Of a stretch of 64,000 nucleotides of DNA, positions 25,984-34,069 are shown piece by piece. The notes beneath the pieces were generated by a model. The model was given only the letters and a program-made list of their open reading frames with translations. It had not been told where the DNA came from and made no database searches. Source of the DNA: UBA4055 sp964648295 (GTDB lineage Bacteria; UBA4055). The position numbers were made by a program, and so were the translations under genes. The DNA is taken from contig CAZYNH010000002.1 in NCBI GenBank assembly GCA_964648295.1, positions 262,695-326,694 of the forward strand, written 5' to 3'. Every line of letters begins with the position of its first letter. Within the stretch, counting starts at the first letter, position 1.

Positions 25984-27347
25984 GAACCGCGCTTCTGTTA
26001 ATACTTATCCTGCTTCTCATGCCCCGAATATTCCCGCAGACGCTTCTCAGGATACACCACGCCGATCTTCTTAAACAGGATGTATACGGCGGTAAAATAA
26101 TTTACGGCAATATTGATATTGAATATGATGTTTACAGGGTAAAATGCGACAGCGCGGTCGTGAACAAAGATATGACTCACGCAATGCTTTTCAAAAACAT
26201 TCAGTTCACGGATACTGCAAGAACAATAAAATGTCGGACGGCTACTCTCTCAAAGACCCCTAACGGAAGGATCGCTTATCTTTCCGGGAAAGTCAGCATA
26301 AAGGAAAAGGACGCGGTCATAACAGGAAATGAAGCATCTCTCAACGAGATCAGCGACAGGATCACTGTCTCGGATTCCGTAGTTGTAAGGTATTACGATT
26401 ATCCGTCTATCCTTTTCTGTTCGAATCTTGAATTGGATACAAAGAACGATATGATAACATCACAGGACTTAGACAGCGTATTATGTCTTGATTCGCTCAG
26501 GTTCTACAGGCTTTATTCAAAAAGGTTTATATACGATACAGGTAAAAAATTGCTTAATCTGGATACAAAGATAGATATGTATGCGTTTGAATACAGTCCC
26601 GCCAGGCCGGAAAATCAGTCTATAGAACCTTCAAATATATCAAAGACAGCCCGGACGCTTGTCAGGATCAAAGAAGGCCGCTTCTCATCTTTGGGCGGAA
26701 AATTCCATTTCGATCCTTTCAGAATACAGGCTCAAGGTAAATGTTCTTTTGTAATGAGTGAGAAAGATGAGGCTGATTCGATATATTTCAGGTCTGATAA
26801 GATAAGCTACAGCGAAGAGGAGGATTTCGGTACGGCCGAAGGGAAGGTCTTTTTGAGAAAAGGAAAGATTAAAATTAACGCCGGTCTCGCTAAGTATTTC
26901 GGGAATGAAAACACGGCAAAGTTCTTTGATAAACCAATTGTTACATACGACAGTCATAAATTATCCGGTGATTCAATGGAAGTGCTGTCAAAGTCCGGCA
27001 GTTTTGATCCGGAAAGGGCGGTCGTTTACGGAAAGCCGAGATATGAATCCGTTCCTGATTCACTGAGGCCGGAGATGATAAATATTCTGACCGGAAAACT
27101 GATGAAACTATGGTTTTCGGACAATGAAATTAATAAAATAATTGTTTCAAAAGAGGCCGAAGGTGTGTATTTTATAAGCAGGGAGAAAGATAAAGCCCCC
27201 GACGCCTCAAATTACCTTCTCGGAGAAGAAATAGAGTTGAATTTCTCCGAAGGTGATATAAAAGATGTTTCGATCAGAGGCGGGTGTGAAGGCATTTATT
27301 TCCCCGACAAACTCAAAATGAAAGCGCTCGAAAAGAAAAAGAAGTAG
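25980..27347 (+). CDS. OstA/LptA-like periplasmic protein
   Basis: 455 residues from ATG 25980. The track of an earlier start would overlap coaX; MRTALLLILILLLMPRIFPQ is a good signal peptide, probably cleaved after FPQ. The body consists of repeated short beta-strand units (KIIYGNIDIEYDVYRVKCDSA, cut here; GRIAYLSGKVSIKEKDAVITG; LELDTKNDMITS), the pattern of the OstA/LptA jelly-roll family that binds lipopolysaccharide in transit. It is longer than LptA and lacks a recognisable LptD barrel. Directly upstream of lptB, which supports an LPS-transport role. Confidence 0.75.
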   Translation: MRTALLLILILLLMPRIFPQTLLRIHHADLLKQDVYGGKIIYGNIDIEYDVYRVKCDSAVVNKDMTHAMLFKNIQFTDTARTIKCRTATLSKTPNGRIAYLSGKVSIKEKDAVITGNEASLNEISDRITVSDSVVVRYYDYPSILFCSNLELDTKNDMITSQDLDSVLCLDSLRFYRLYSKRFIYDTGKKLLNLDTKIDMYAFEYSPARPENQSIEPSNISKTARTLVRIKEGRFSSLGGKFHFDPFRIQAQGKCSFVMSEKDEADSIYFRSDKISYSEEEDFGTAEGKVFLRKGKIKINAGLAKYFGNENTAKFFDKPIVTYDSHKLSGDSMEVLSKSGSFDPERAVVYGKPRYESVPDSLRPEMINILTGKLMKLWFSDNEINKIIVSKEAEGVYFISREKDKAPDASNYLLGEEIELNFSEGDIKDVSIRGGCEGIYFPDKLKMKALEKKKK

Positions 27348-27349
27348 GT

Positions 27350-28099
27350 ATGGAACAGACATTAAGAGCAGAAGGACTTAAGAAAAGGTACGGCAAAAAG
27401 GAAGTCGTCAAATCCGTCTCGATAGAGCTGAAAAAAGGCGAGATAGTCGGGCTTCTGGGACCTAACGGGGCGGGTAAAACAACGACCTTCTACATGCTTA
27501 CCGGGATGATAAAACCGAACGGCGGAAAGGTGTTCCTTAACGGTAAGGATGTTGCCAGAATGCCGATGTATAAAAGGGCGAGGAACGGACTCGGCTACCT
27601 TCCGCAGGAAGCTTCTGTATTCAGAAAACTGTCTGTTGAGGACAACATCATGGCCATTCTGCAGAGGGTGGAGAAAGACAGGAAAAAGAGGTCGGAACGG
27701 CTGGAGACCCTGCTTGACGAGCTCAAGATTAAACATATCAGAAAGAGTATGGGGTATTCATTAAGCGGAGGGGAGAGAAGGAGGGTAGAGATCACCCGTT
27801 CCATGGTCACACAACCGGATTTTATTCTTCTCGACGAGCCTTTCGCAGGCGTTGATCCCGTAACCATCGAGTCGATCCAGGCCATCGTAATGGGGCTCAA
27901 AAAAAGGGGGATAGGCGTACTTATTACCGATCATAATGTTTACGAGACATTAAAAATAACTGACAGAGCGTATATTCTCTTCGACGGAAAGATCATGATC
28001 GAGGGATCGTCGGAATTTCTGGCAAGCGATCCTACGGCAAGAAAAATGTATCTGGGCGAAAATTTTAAGCTGCATCGTCCTGAAACCGATAAGGGGTGA
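27350..28099 (+). CDS. lptB: LPS export ABC transporter ATPase
   Basis: 249 residues. Walker A LLGPNGAGKTTTFYML, Q-loop GLGYLPQEASVF, signature YSLSGGERRRVEI, Walker B FILLDEPFAGVDPV and switch ITDHNVYETL. The wording, including LPQEASVFRKL and the ITDHNV switch, is that of LptB, not a generic importer ATPase. It drives lipopolysaccharide extraction from the inner membrane. OstA-like gene 3 nt upstream and rpoN 4 nt downstream: the same lptA-lptB-rpoN order as in proteobacteria. Confidence 0.95.
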   Translation: MEQTLRAEGLKKRYGKKEVVKSVSIELKKGEIVGLLGPNGAGKTTTFYMLTGMIKPNGGKVFLNGKDVARMPMYKRARNGLGYLPQEASVFRKLSVEDNIMAILQRVEKDRKKRSERLETLLDELKIKHIRKSMGYSLSGGERRRVEITRSMVTQPDFILLDEPFAGVDPVTIESIQAIVMGLKKRGIGVLITDHNVYETLKITDRAYILFDGKIMIEGSSEFLASDPTARKMYLGENFKLHRPETDKG

Positions 28100-28103
28100 T
28101 ATT

Positions 28104-29513
28104 ATGCTGAAACAGACATTAAATACCAAAACAGAGCTCGGAACCAGGCTTGAACCGGCCGTTATTCTCAGATCGGCCCTTCTGGAGCTTCCGGTAATCA
28201 ACCTTGAAGAGAGGATAAGGGAGGAGCTGGAGGAAAATCCGTTCATCGAGGCGACTGACGGGCTAGAAATTGCTGAGGAAGGCAGCGAAACTCAGAAGCA
28301 GAACGATGAGGAGAAGAAGGAAAGCGAGTTCATTGAGCTTGTGAAAACCTTCTCCGATTATGATGAGGAATATACCGAGGAATTTATTGACGAGAGCGAC
28401 GAGAGGGAGTTCCAGCAGGCTGAAAAGCGGACACTTAGGGATTCTCTGTACGATCAGGCTCAGGAGAATTTCTTTTCCGAGACCGAAAGCGAAGTCGCGT
28501 CATATATAATCGACAACCTCGACGAGGACGGTTATTTCAGGGTGGATATGGAACTTGTCAAGAACGAGTTCCCGGATGTGGAGGAAAGAACGATCCTGAG
28601 GGTATTAAGGACGATACAGCGGTTCGAGCCGACCGGAGTGGCGGCGAGGGACACAAGGGAATGCCTGATCGTTCAGCTCAAATCGCGCGAGCTTTACCTT
28701 GAGGACACTTTCATTGTCCTTCGCGACCACTATGACGACCTGGTCAACAAGAGATATTCCGTCATTATGAAAAAGACCGGCATATCGCAGGAGCAGATGC
28801 AGGAGATAATAGAAGAGGTAAGGTCGCTAAATCCCAAGCCCGGGTCGTCAAAGACCGCTGAGCTGTGGGAAAGCGCCGACGAGTATACAGGTATAACGCC
28901 GGACTTCATTGTTCAGGAAATAGATGGCAGATTCGAGGTAATACTGAACAACGCCTCCGTTCCCAACCTTTCGATAAACAAGAAATTCGAGGAGATATAT
29001 CTTTCAAACAATCCTGACGCGGTGGCCAAGGATTATGTAAGAAAAAAGATCGAGTCGGCAAAATGGTTCATCAATGCCGTCCATCAGAGAAGAGCTACGC
29101 TGAAAAAAGTAATGGAATCCATCGTAAAACTACAGCACGACTTCTTTCTTTACGGACCGGAGAAGATAAAACCGATGATATTGAAGGATGTGGCGGATGA
29201 CATTCAGATGGACATAGCTACTGTCTCGAGATCGGTAAAAGACAAATATGTTGACACCGATTTTGGTGTTTATGAGCTCAAATACTTTTTTTCCGAAAGG
29301 TCCGCGACAGCGGACGGCGAAGATGTCTCCACCCGCATTGTCAGGGAGCGAATCAGGGACATAATCACACTTGAGGACAAGCGTAAGCCGCTCTCCGATC
29401 AGATAATATCCGACCTTTTGACCGAGGAGGGCTATACAGCCGCCAGACGCACCGTCCAGAAATACCGCGAGCAGATGGATATTCCGCCGGCCAGGCTCAG
29501 GAAAGAGCTGTAA
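28104..29513 (+). CDS. rpoN: RNA polymerase sigma-54 factor
   Basis: 469 residues. Activator-interacting region I: LKQTLNTKTELGTRLEP and ELEENPFIE. An acidic region II follows, then the core-binding domain (SEVASYIIDNLDEDGYF, FEPTGVAARDTRECL) and the C-terminal DNA-binding part ending in the RpoN box ARRTVQKYREQM. Sigma-54 recognises -24/-12 promoters and needs an AAA+ activator. No activator gene is in this window, but a matching promoter precedes clpB at 62241. Confidence 0.97.
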   Translation: MLKQTLNTKTELGTRLEPAVILRSALLELPVINLEERIREELEENPFIEATDGLEIAEEGSETQKQNDEEKKESEFIELVKTFSDYDEEYTEEFIDESDEREFQQAEKRTLRDSLYDQAQENFFSETESEVASYIIDNLDEDGYFRVDMELVKNEFPDVEERTILRVLRTIQRFEPTGVAARDTRECLIVQLKSRELYLEDTFIVLRDHYDDLVNKRYSVIMKKTGISQEQMQEIIEEVRSLNPKPGSSKTAELWESADEYTGITPDFIVQEIDGRFEVILNNASVPNLSINKKFEEIYLSNNPDAVAKDYVRKKIESAKWFINAVHQRRATLKKVMESIVKLQHDFFLYGPEKIKPMILKDVADDIQMDIATVSRSVKDKYVDTDFGVYELKYFFSERSATADGEDVSTRIVRERIRDIITLEDKRKPLSDQIISDLLTEEGYTAARRTVQKYREQMDIPPARLRKEL

Positions 29514-29516
29514 GAA

Positions 29517-30443
29517 TTAGAACCTCTTGACTTTACCGTGGCAGTAGGGCGTGCTGCCTTTATTATCGTAGTAATTTTGGTGATAATCCTCCGCCGGATA
29601 GAATTCTGTAGCTTTTAAAATCTTTGTGGCTGTCTCAAAACCTTTTGACTCCAGGATGCCTATTAGCTTCTCTGTCGCGGCTTTTTCCTCATCATTATCG
29701 TAGAAAACGACGGATTCGTACTGAGATCCGATGTCAGGCCCCTGCCCGCCTTCCTGCGTGGGATCGTGTATCTCGAAAAACTCTCTCGCTATCGTCTCAA
29801 AATCTATCTTTCTGTTATCGTAAAGCACTTCGACAGCCTCATAATGCCCGGTCGTTCCCGTACAGACCTGTTTATAAGTCGGATTCTTCACATGACCGCC
29901 CATATAACCCGAAGTGACCTCAAGTACTCCGTCGAGCTTCTGCATATAGTACTCCACGCCCCAGAAACAGCCGCCTGCAAAATAAGTCCGTTTGACATTT
30001 TCAGCGGGAATAAAGCCTAAAGAGACAGAGTTCACGCAGTGGCGGATATTCTTTACGGTAAGCCCCTCGCCTTCAAACACATGACCGAGGTGTCCTCCGC
30101 ATTTTGCGCAGATGATCTCAGTCCGCATACCGTCAGCGTCTTCAACCCTGCTCACAGCTCTGGTAACCTCGTCGTCAAAAGCCGGCCATCCGCATCCCGA
30201 ATCGAATTTATCAGCCGATCTGTAAAGTACCGCACCGCACTGCCTGCATGTATAAAGTCCTTTCTCGGAGAATTTATTGAACTTGCCGGTACCGGGAGCT
30301 TCCGTCCCCTTGTGAATTATCACCCTCTCCTCTTCCGGAGTAAGCTTGTTGTATTTGCCGGTCATATTAAGAGTCTCCTTTTTTTCGCTGTACAGTATGA
30401 CAAGAAGCGCTGTTGCCGCTATGATCGAAGCGATGTATTTCAC
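29517..30443 (-). CDS. msrAB: Membrane-anchored MsrB-MsrA methionine sulfoxide reductase fusion
   Basis: 308 residues. The start is GTG 30443, because GGAGG lies exactly 5 nt upstream; longer frames lack a site. An N-terminal hydrophobic helix (IASIIAATALLVILY) anchors the protein or exports it. MsrB comes first, with zinc pairs CRQC and CAKC and the catalytic Cys in RHCVNSVSLGF. MsrA follows, with GGCFWGVEYYMQKLDGV and the resolving-Cys region near the C-terminus (STPYCHGKVKRF). It repairs both methionine sulfoxide stereoisomers, probably outside the inner membrane. Convergent with rpoN, 3 nt apart. Confidence 0.93.
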   Translation of the reverse strand: MKYIASIIAATALLVILYSEKKETLNMTGKYNKLTPEEERVIIHKGTEAPGTGKFNKFSEKGLYTCRQCGAVLYRSADKFDSGCGWPAFDDEVTRAVSRVEDADGMRTEIICAKCGGHLGHVFEGEGLTVKNIRHCVNSVSLGFIPAENVKRTYFAGGCFWGVEYYMQKLDGVLEVTSGYMGGHVKNPTYKQVCTGTTGHYEAVEVLYDNRKIDFETIAREFFEIHDPTQEGGQGPDIGSQYESVVFYDNDEEKAATEKLIGILESKGFETATKILKATEFYPAEDYHQNYYDNKGSTPYCHGKVKRF

Positions 30444-30495
30444 GAACGCCTCCGCTTTTTTATACAAATTAACAAAACCGGGAGCGCCTGTATAT

Positions 30496-30525
30496 GATAA
30501 AAGCCGGAAATTTCCGGCTTTTATC
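30496..30525 (-). terminator. Intrinsic terminator after efp (perfect 30-bp palindrome)
   Basis: GATAAAAGCCGGAAA followed by its exact reverse complement, with AT-rich flanks on both sides. It begins 18 nt after the efp stop. The perfect symmetry would also allow action on the plus strand. It separates the DUF3857-earP-efp transcript from msrAB. Confidence 0.75.
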
Positions 30526-30542
30526 TTTATTTGGATCAATAT

Positions 30543-31097
30543 TTATCTTCCTACGTACTCGCCGGTTCTCGTGTCGATCTTGACAACATCGCCGATATGG
30601 CAGAAGATAGGCACGTTGGTGATAAGTCCTGTCTGCATTTTGGCTTCTTTCAGGACTTTACCGCCGGTGTTGCCCTGAACTGCGGGCTCAGTGTATTCGA
30701 TAGCGAGTTCGACCTGCTGCGGAAGCTCGATACTAATAGGTTTTTCGTTATAAAGAAGAACATCAATGACTTCCTCCTCTTTTAAATAAAGCGCGTTGTC
30801 GCCCAGATACTCTTCAGTAAGCTCAAGCTGCTCATAGGTTTCCTGGTCCATAAAAACGAAAGAATCGCCGTTCCTGTATGAGAACTGCATTTTTCTTCTG
30901 TCGAGCCTTATCTCATCGAGCTTGTCCGTTGCCCTGTAAACAGTTTCGGCTATAGAACCGACCGAAAGGTTTTTCGTTTTCAGTTTCATCGTTGATGCTG
31001 AACGGGCGCCCTTATTATATTCTGCTTTAAGCACGAGCAAAAGTTCGTTGCCGACCTTAATAATATTGCCTGCTCTGAATTCCGATGCTTCCTTCAT
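30543..31097 (-). CDS. efp: Translation elongation factor P, Arg32 type
   Basis: 184 residues. Three-domain EF-P with EASEFRAGNIIKV, FMDQETYEQLELTEEYLG and VPIFCHIGDVVKIDTRTGEYVGR. EF-P rescues ribosomes at polyproline stretches. The tip of domain I reads EYNKGARSAS, which places Arg exactly at residue 32. This is the Arg32 class modified by EarP, not the Lys34 class modified by EpmA/EpmB. The earP gene lies directly upstream (10-nt gap). AAAGGAG precedes the start. Confidence 0.95.
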   Translation of the reverse strand: MKEASEFRAGNIIKVGNELLLVLKAEYNKGARSASTMKLKTKNLSVGSIAETVYRATDKLDEIRLDRRKMQFSYRNGDSFVFMDQETYEQLELTEEYLGDNALYLKEEEVIDVLLYNEKPISIELPQQVELAIEYTEPAVQGNTGGKVLKEAKMQTGLITNVPIFCHIGDVVKIDTRTGEYVGR

Positions 31098-31107
31098 TGT
31101 GACTCCT

Positions 31108-32223
31108 TTATTTCAATTTTTTGTCTTCTTTCAAAGAACGGGCGAAAAATAATAAATTATTTATTAAATTGCAATTCTTTATTAGAAATTCGCTCGAAGA
31201 AATGTTGTATAGTCCGAATGATTCGATATTTTGAAGCATGAATAGAGCGCTGTCATCAATTGTTTCGGTGTTCCGGTCGTTGAATTTAAGCATATAGGAC
31301 GAATACTGTCTGAACACCTCTTTGTCTGAAAAGAATCTTTTGAGATACTCGAGGAAAGCTTTTACCTTAACGAGCTGGTAATTGTCTTTCTGTTGATAAG
31401 CATGCCAGACAAAAGGTTTTTTTGAAAGACAGGCTCTTGCCCAGGAATCTTCACCGCGGACAAAATTCAGATCGCAAATTTTTAAGAGCGCATCATACTC
31501 GGTCTGATGGAGAAAGCCGGAGTTTATTAACTTTACATTATCAGGTACTGCATCGGGTTTACTTATACTTTCCCGGCTTTTCTCTCCAAATATTATCAGG
31601 CTGAATTTCTTTCCGGTGCTTTTAAGATCGGAAAAAAAGCGGGAGAAATCGTGTTCGTAAGTAAAAACAGAGATCATTAAGCTCTCGTTGTCCACTCTGA
31701 ACAGTTTTTCAAAATACTTCCGTTTTTCTTTCAGTTCTCCTTCATTAAGTTCTCTATCCTGTAATATCCCGCCTGAATTTACCGTAAACCCCGGCATAAA
31801 AAAATATTTTTTGGCCTTCCTGCCGGTCAGTGATTCTTTTAAATGGACACCCTCTATCCATTCCTCGGCTGACAGGTGATCAATATTTATTATCAGGCAG
31901 TCAGATCCGATAGCTTTTTCGTAATAGGCTTCAGGAATACGGCAGGCGAAAGCCTCAATTACAAGCCCCGGTATTTCATAACCGTTAACGAATTTCTCAG
32001 TCAGGATATTGTAGGAAATAAATCGTATTCCGCCTGCTGTCTGATCTTCTTTTTTATGGATTATACCGGCACCTATCGCGGAAAAAGCTTCAAGTCCGTT
32101 CGTGAAGACCCTTATATCCGAATCAGGGAGCTCTTTTTTTAGAGATCTTGCAAGCCTGTATGTAACTCCCGCGTCACCAAAATTGTCAATGACATCGCAA
32201 AAAATATCAATACTCCCGAACAT
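31108..32223 (-). CDS. earP: EF-P arginine rhamnosyltransferase EarP
   Basis: 371 residues from ATG 32223 (GGGA site). EarP is a GT-B inverting enzyme that transfers rhamnose from dTDP-rhamnose to Arg32 of EF-P. Matches: IDIFCDVIDNFGDAGVTYRL, giving D13 and D17 at the same numbers as the catalytic Asp residues of characterised EarP; FFMPGFTVNSGGIL; and NFVRGEDSWARA with the nucleotide-binding Glu (E258). It is followed by efp with Arg32. No dTDP-rhamnose synthesis genes are in the window. Confidence 0.92.
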   Translation of the reverse strand: MFGSIDIFCDVIDNFGDAGVTYRLARSLKKELPDSDIRVFTNGLEAFSAIGAGIIHKKEDQTAGGIRFISYNILTEKFVNGYEIPGLVIEAFACRIPEAYYEKAIGSDCLIINIDHLSAEEWIEGVHLKESLTGRKAKKYFFMPGFTVNSGGILQDRELNEGELKEKRKYFEKLFRVDNESLMISVFTYEHDFSRFFSDLKSTGKKFSLIIFGEKSRESISKPDAVPDNVKLINSGFLHQTEYDALLKICDLNFVRGEDSWARACLSKKPFVWHAYQQKDNYQLVKVKAFLEYLKRFFSDKEVFRQYSSYMLKFNDRNTETIDDSALFMLQNIESFGLYNISSSEFLIKNCNLINNLLFFARSLKEDKKLK

Positions 32224-32224
32224 G

Positions 32225-34069
32225 CTATTTCCCGGCTTCAAGGAAAACTGAATAGCTTACAGGATTTTTAAGACCGGACAAAAAATCGCGGAATTGTGAA
32301 TATTTTTCCTTCGGAACTGTCATTTCAGGAATGTAATATTCCACAGAGTAGATATCCGCCTCGCCGTCTTTTATTATATCTGTTCTGATGTAGGCCGTGA
32401 GCCCGGAGCACTCGAATTTCTTTTCTGACGCTTTCAGATTTATCACATCTTTTCCTTCACCGCGGATGATATATCTGTATCGGTTGAATATTTTTGAATT
32501 TATTCTGAGATCGTTCACTCTCTGTTTTAAAGAAACATCAGGCAGGGACTCAAAGGCCGGGACGGAGAAATATGAATATTTATCCTGCTCAATAACCGCT
32601 CCGTTCCTTCTTATAGCAAAATCAACTTTTACGGGTTTAACCAGATCGTCAAAAGAATCGAAGGCGGGTCCTTCGACAAGTTCGGCCGAATTGTCTCTGA
32701 TCAGCCACTGGAAGAAACGCATATTTCTTTCCTCTTCAGGCATTCTTTCAAAAGACCTCATCCAAGAATCGTATCCGCCCCTGTTGATCGAGCTTATTTC
32801 CGCTATGACATCCTGTTGTTCCGGTACCATGTCATATGTTCTTTCAGCCTGAGGGAGATTTGGATAGGAGTAGTTTACAGGTTCAGGGCGGCTTGGCAGA
32901 ACTATCGAGCAGTCATATGTATCGCAGAACCCGAAGGCTCTTGATCTCTCGCCCGGCTTGAACATTTCTCCGTTCCTGTAAACATAGACTTCTTCGATCA
33001 AATCTTTCAGAACAAGTTTCGATGCTTTGGCGGGGAGCTGAGAATATGTACCTGTCAGCCTGAGCGCCGGTTCACATCCTTTTATTCCGGAATGCTCTGC
33101 CAGAGCAATGAAAAGAGCCGTCATTTCTCTTGATGAACCGTATTTCTTGTCAAGTACAAGATCAAGAGGCTCAGGGTTCATATTCATAAGGGAAATATAG
33201 CAGTTTCTTGAATCAAAATTCTGAGAGAGAAATTTATAAATCGCATGGACTTTTTCCTCTTCGGTCTCTATTCCTGCCGTTATTTTTCCGGCAAGCTCTT
33301 TAACCCTGTCTGAAGTCTTGTATTTCAGGATATCTGAAAATTCATTTTGCACATATTCCTTCCAGCCTTTATAGAAGGAGAATATTACCGGAGTGCCTGA
33401 ATACACATAATCAGGCGAATTAGGTTCGTTCCTGATCAGAGGGCTGTTCGTTATACTCCATTTCAGTTCATTCTTCCCTTGTTTCAACTTAAGATCGGGG
33501 TGTGCGTAATATTTAATTTCCATTCCTTTGGGGTGCCTGATTATTAGATTCTTTTCGAGGTAAGGATTGCTTTCCCTGAAATGCTCGATACCGCTTAAAG
33601 GAAGTTTTCTCGTGCAGGCAACATGATATTCGAGAACTATAAAATAGCCCGGTCCTATCTGAGGGAAACTTATCACTTTTTTCCTGTGCCTGATATATTC
33701 CGGAGACCATAACGATTCATCCGTATTGAGGTCATAGATCTGGTTTTCCGGAACTTCTATCCTGTTTCCCTCAGGTGTTACCGTCAGGGTCGTTATAAGG
33801 TCCACTTTTTCAAAATCCGGATCATATTCGATAGAAACATCAGAATACCTGGTCTGACCGGAATAATTCAGTATCTTTTTCACATAGAACACCTTGTGAA
33901 CATACGATCCGTCTTTACCGATATCATAGATCACCTCAGTGAACACATTTATCGCATTGGCGTCATCGTAAGTGATCTCAGGATCGACTTTCTTTATCAG
34001 TTTATCGATGTCGTAAGAATAGACAGCCAGAGCCGAGAAGATAAGGATCAGGTTTATTATTTTATTCAT
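32225..34069 (-). CDS. Secreted DUF3857/transglutaminase-like protein, catalytic Cys lost
   Basis: 614 residues. A signal peptide (NKIINLILIFSALAVYS) precedes an N-terminal DUF3857 beta domain (about 35-215). The transglutaminase-like core follows (about 255-400) and then a C-terminal beta domain. At the active site relatives have Tyr-Gly-x-Cys-Lys-Asp; here it is YGSSREMTAL, with Ser313 replacing Cys and no clear catalytic His. It is therefore probably a pseudo-enzyme. It is paralogous to the next gene upstream, whose last codons overlap its start by 8 nt, and has a strong TAGGAGG ribosome site. One base separates it from earP. Confidence 0.8.
   Translation of the reverse strand: MNKIINLILIFSALAVYSYDIDKLIKKVDPEITYDDANAINVFTEVIYDIGKDGSYVHKVFYVKKILNYSGQTRYSDVSIEYDPDFEKVDLITTLTVTPEGNRIEVPENQIYDLNTDESLWSPEYIRHRKKVISFPQIGPGYFIVLEYHVACTRKLPLSGIEHFRESNPYLEKNLIIRHPKGMEIKYYAHPDLKLKQGKNELKWSITNSPLIRNEPNSPDYVYSGTPVIFSFYKGWKEYVQNEFSDILKYKTSDRVKELAGKITAGIETEEEKVHAIYKFLSQNFDSRNCYISLMNMNPEPLDLVLDKKYGSSREMTALFIALAEHSGIKGCEPALRLTGTYSQLPAKASKLVLKDLIEEVYVYRNGEMFKPGERSRAFGFCDTYDCSIVLPSRPEPVNYSYPNLPQAERTYDMVPEQQDVIAEISSINRGGYDSWMRSFERMPEEERNMRFFQWLIRDNSAELVEGPAFDSFDDLVKPVKVDFAIRRNGAVIEQDKYSYFSVPAFESLPDVSLKQRVNDLRINSKIFNRYRYIIRGEGKDVINLKASEKKFECSGLTAYIRTDIIKDGEADIYSVEYYIPEMTVPKEKYSQFRDFLSGLKNPVSYSVFLEAGK

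Noticed and set aside
30496..30525. Perfect palindrome as an operator for msrAB or efp
   Set aside because: Position 18 nt after the efp stop, GC-rich stem and T-rich flank fit a terminator better; no promoter overlaps it.
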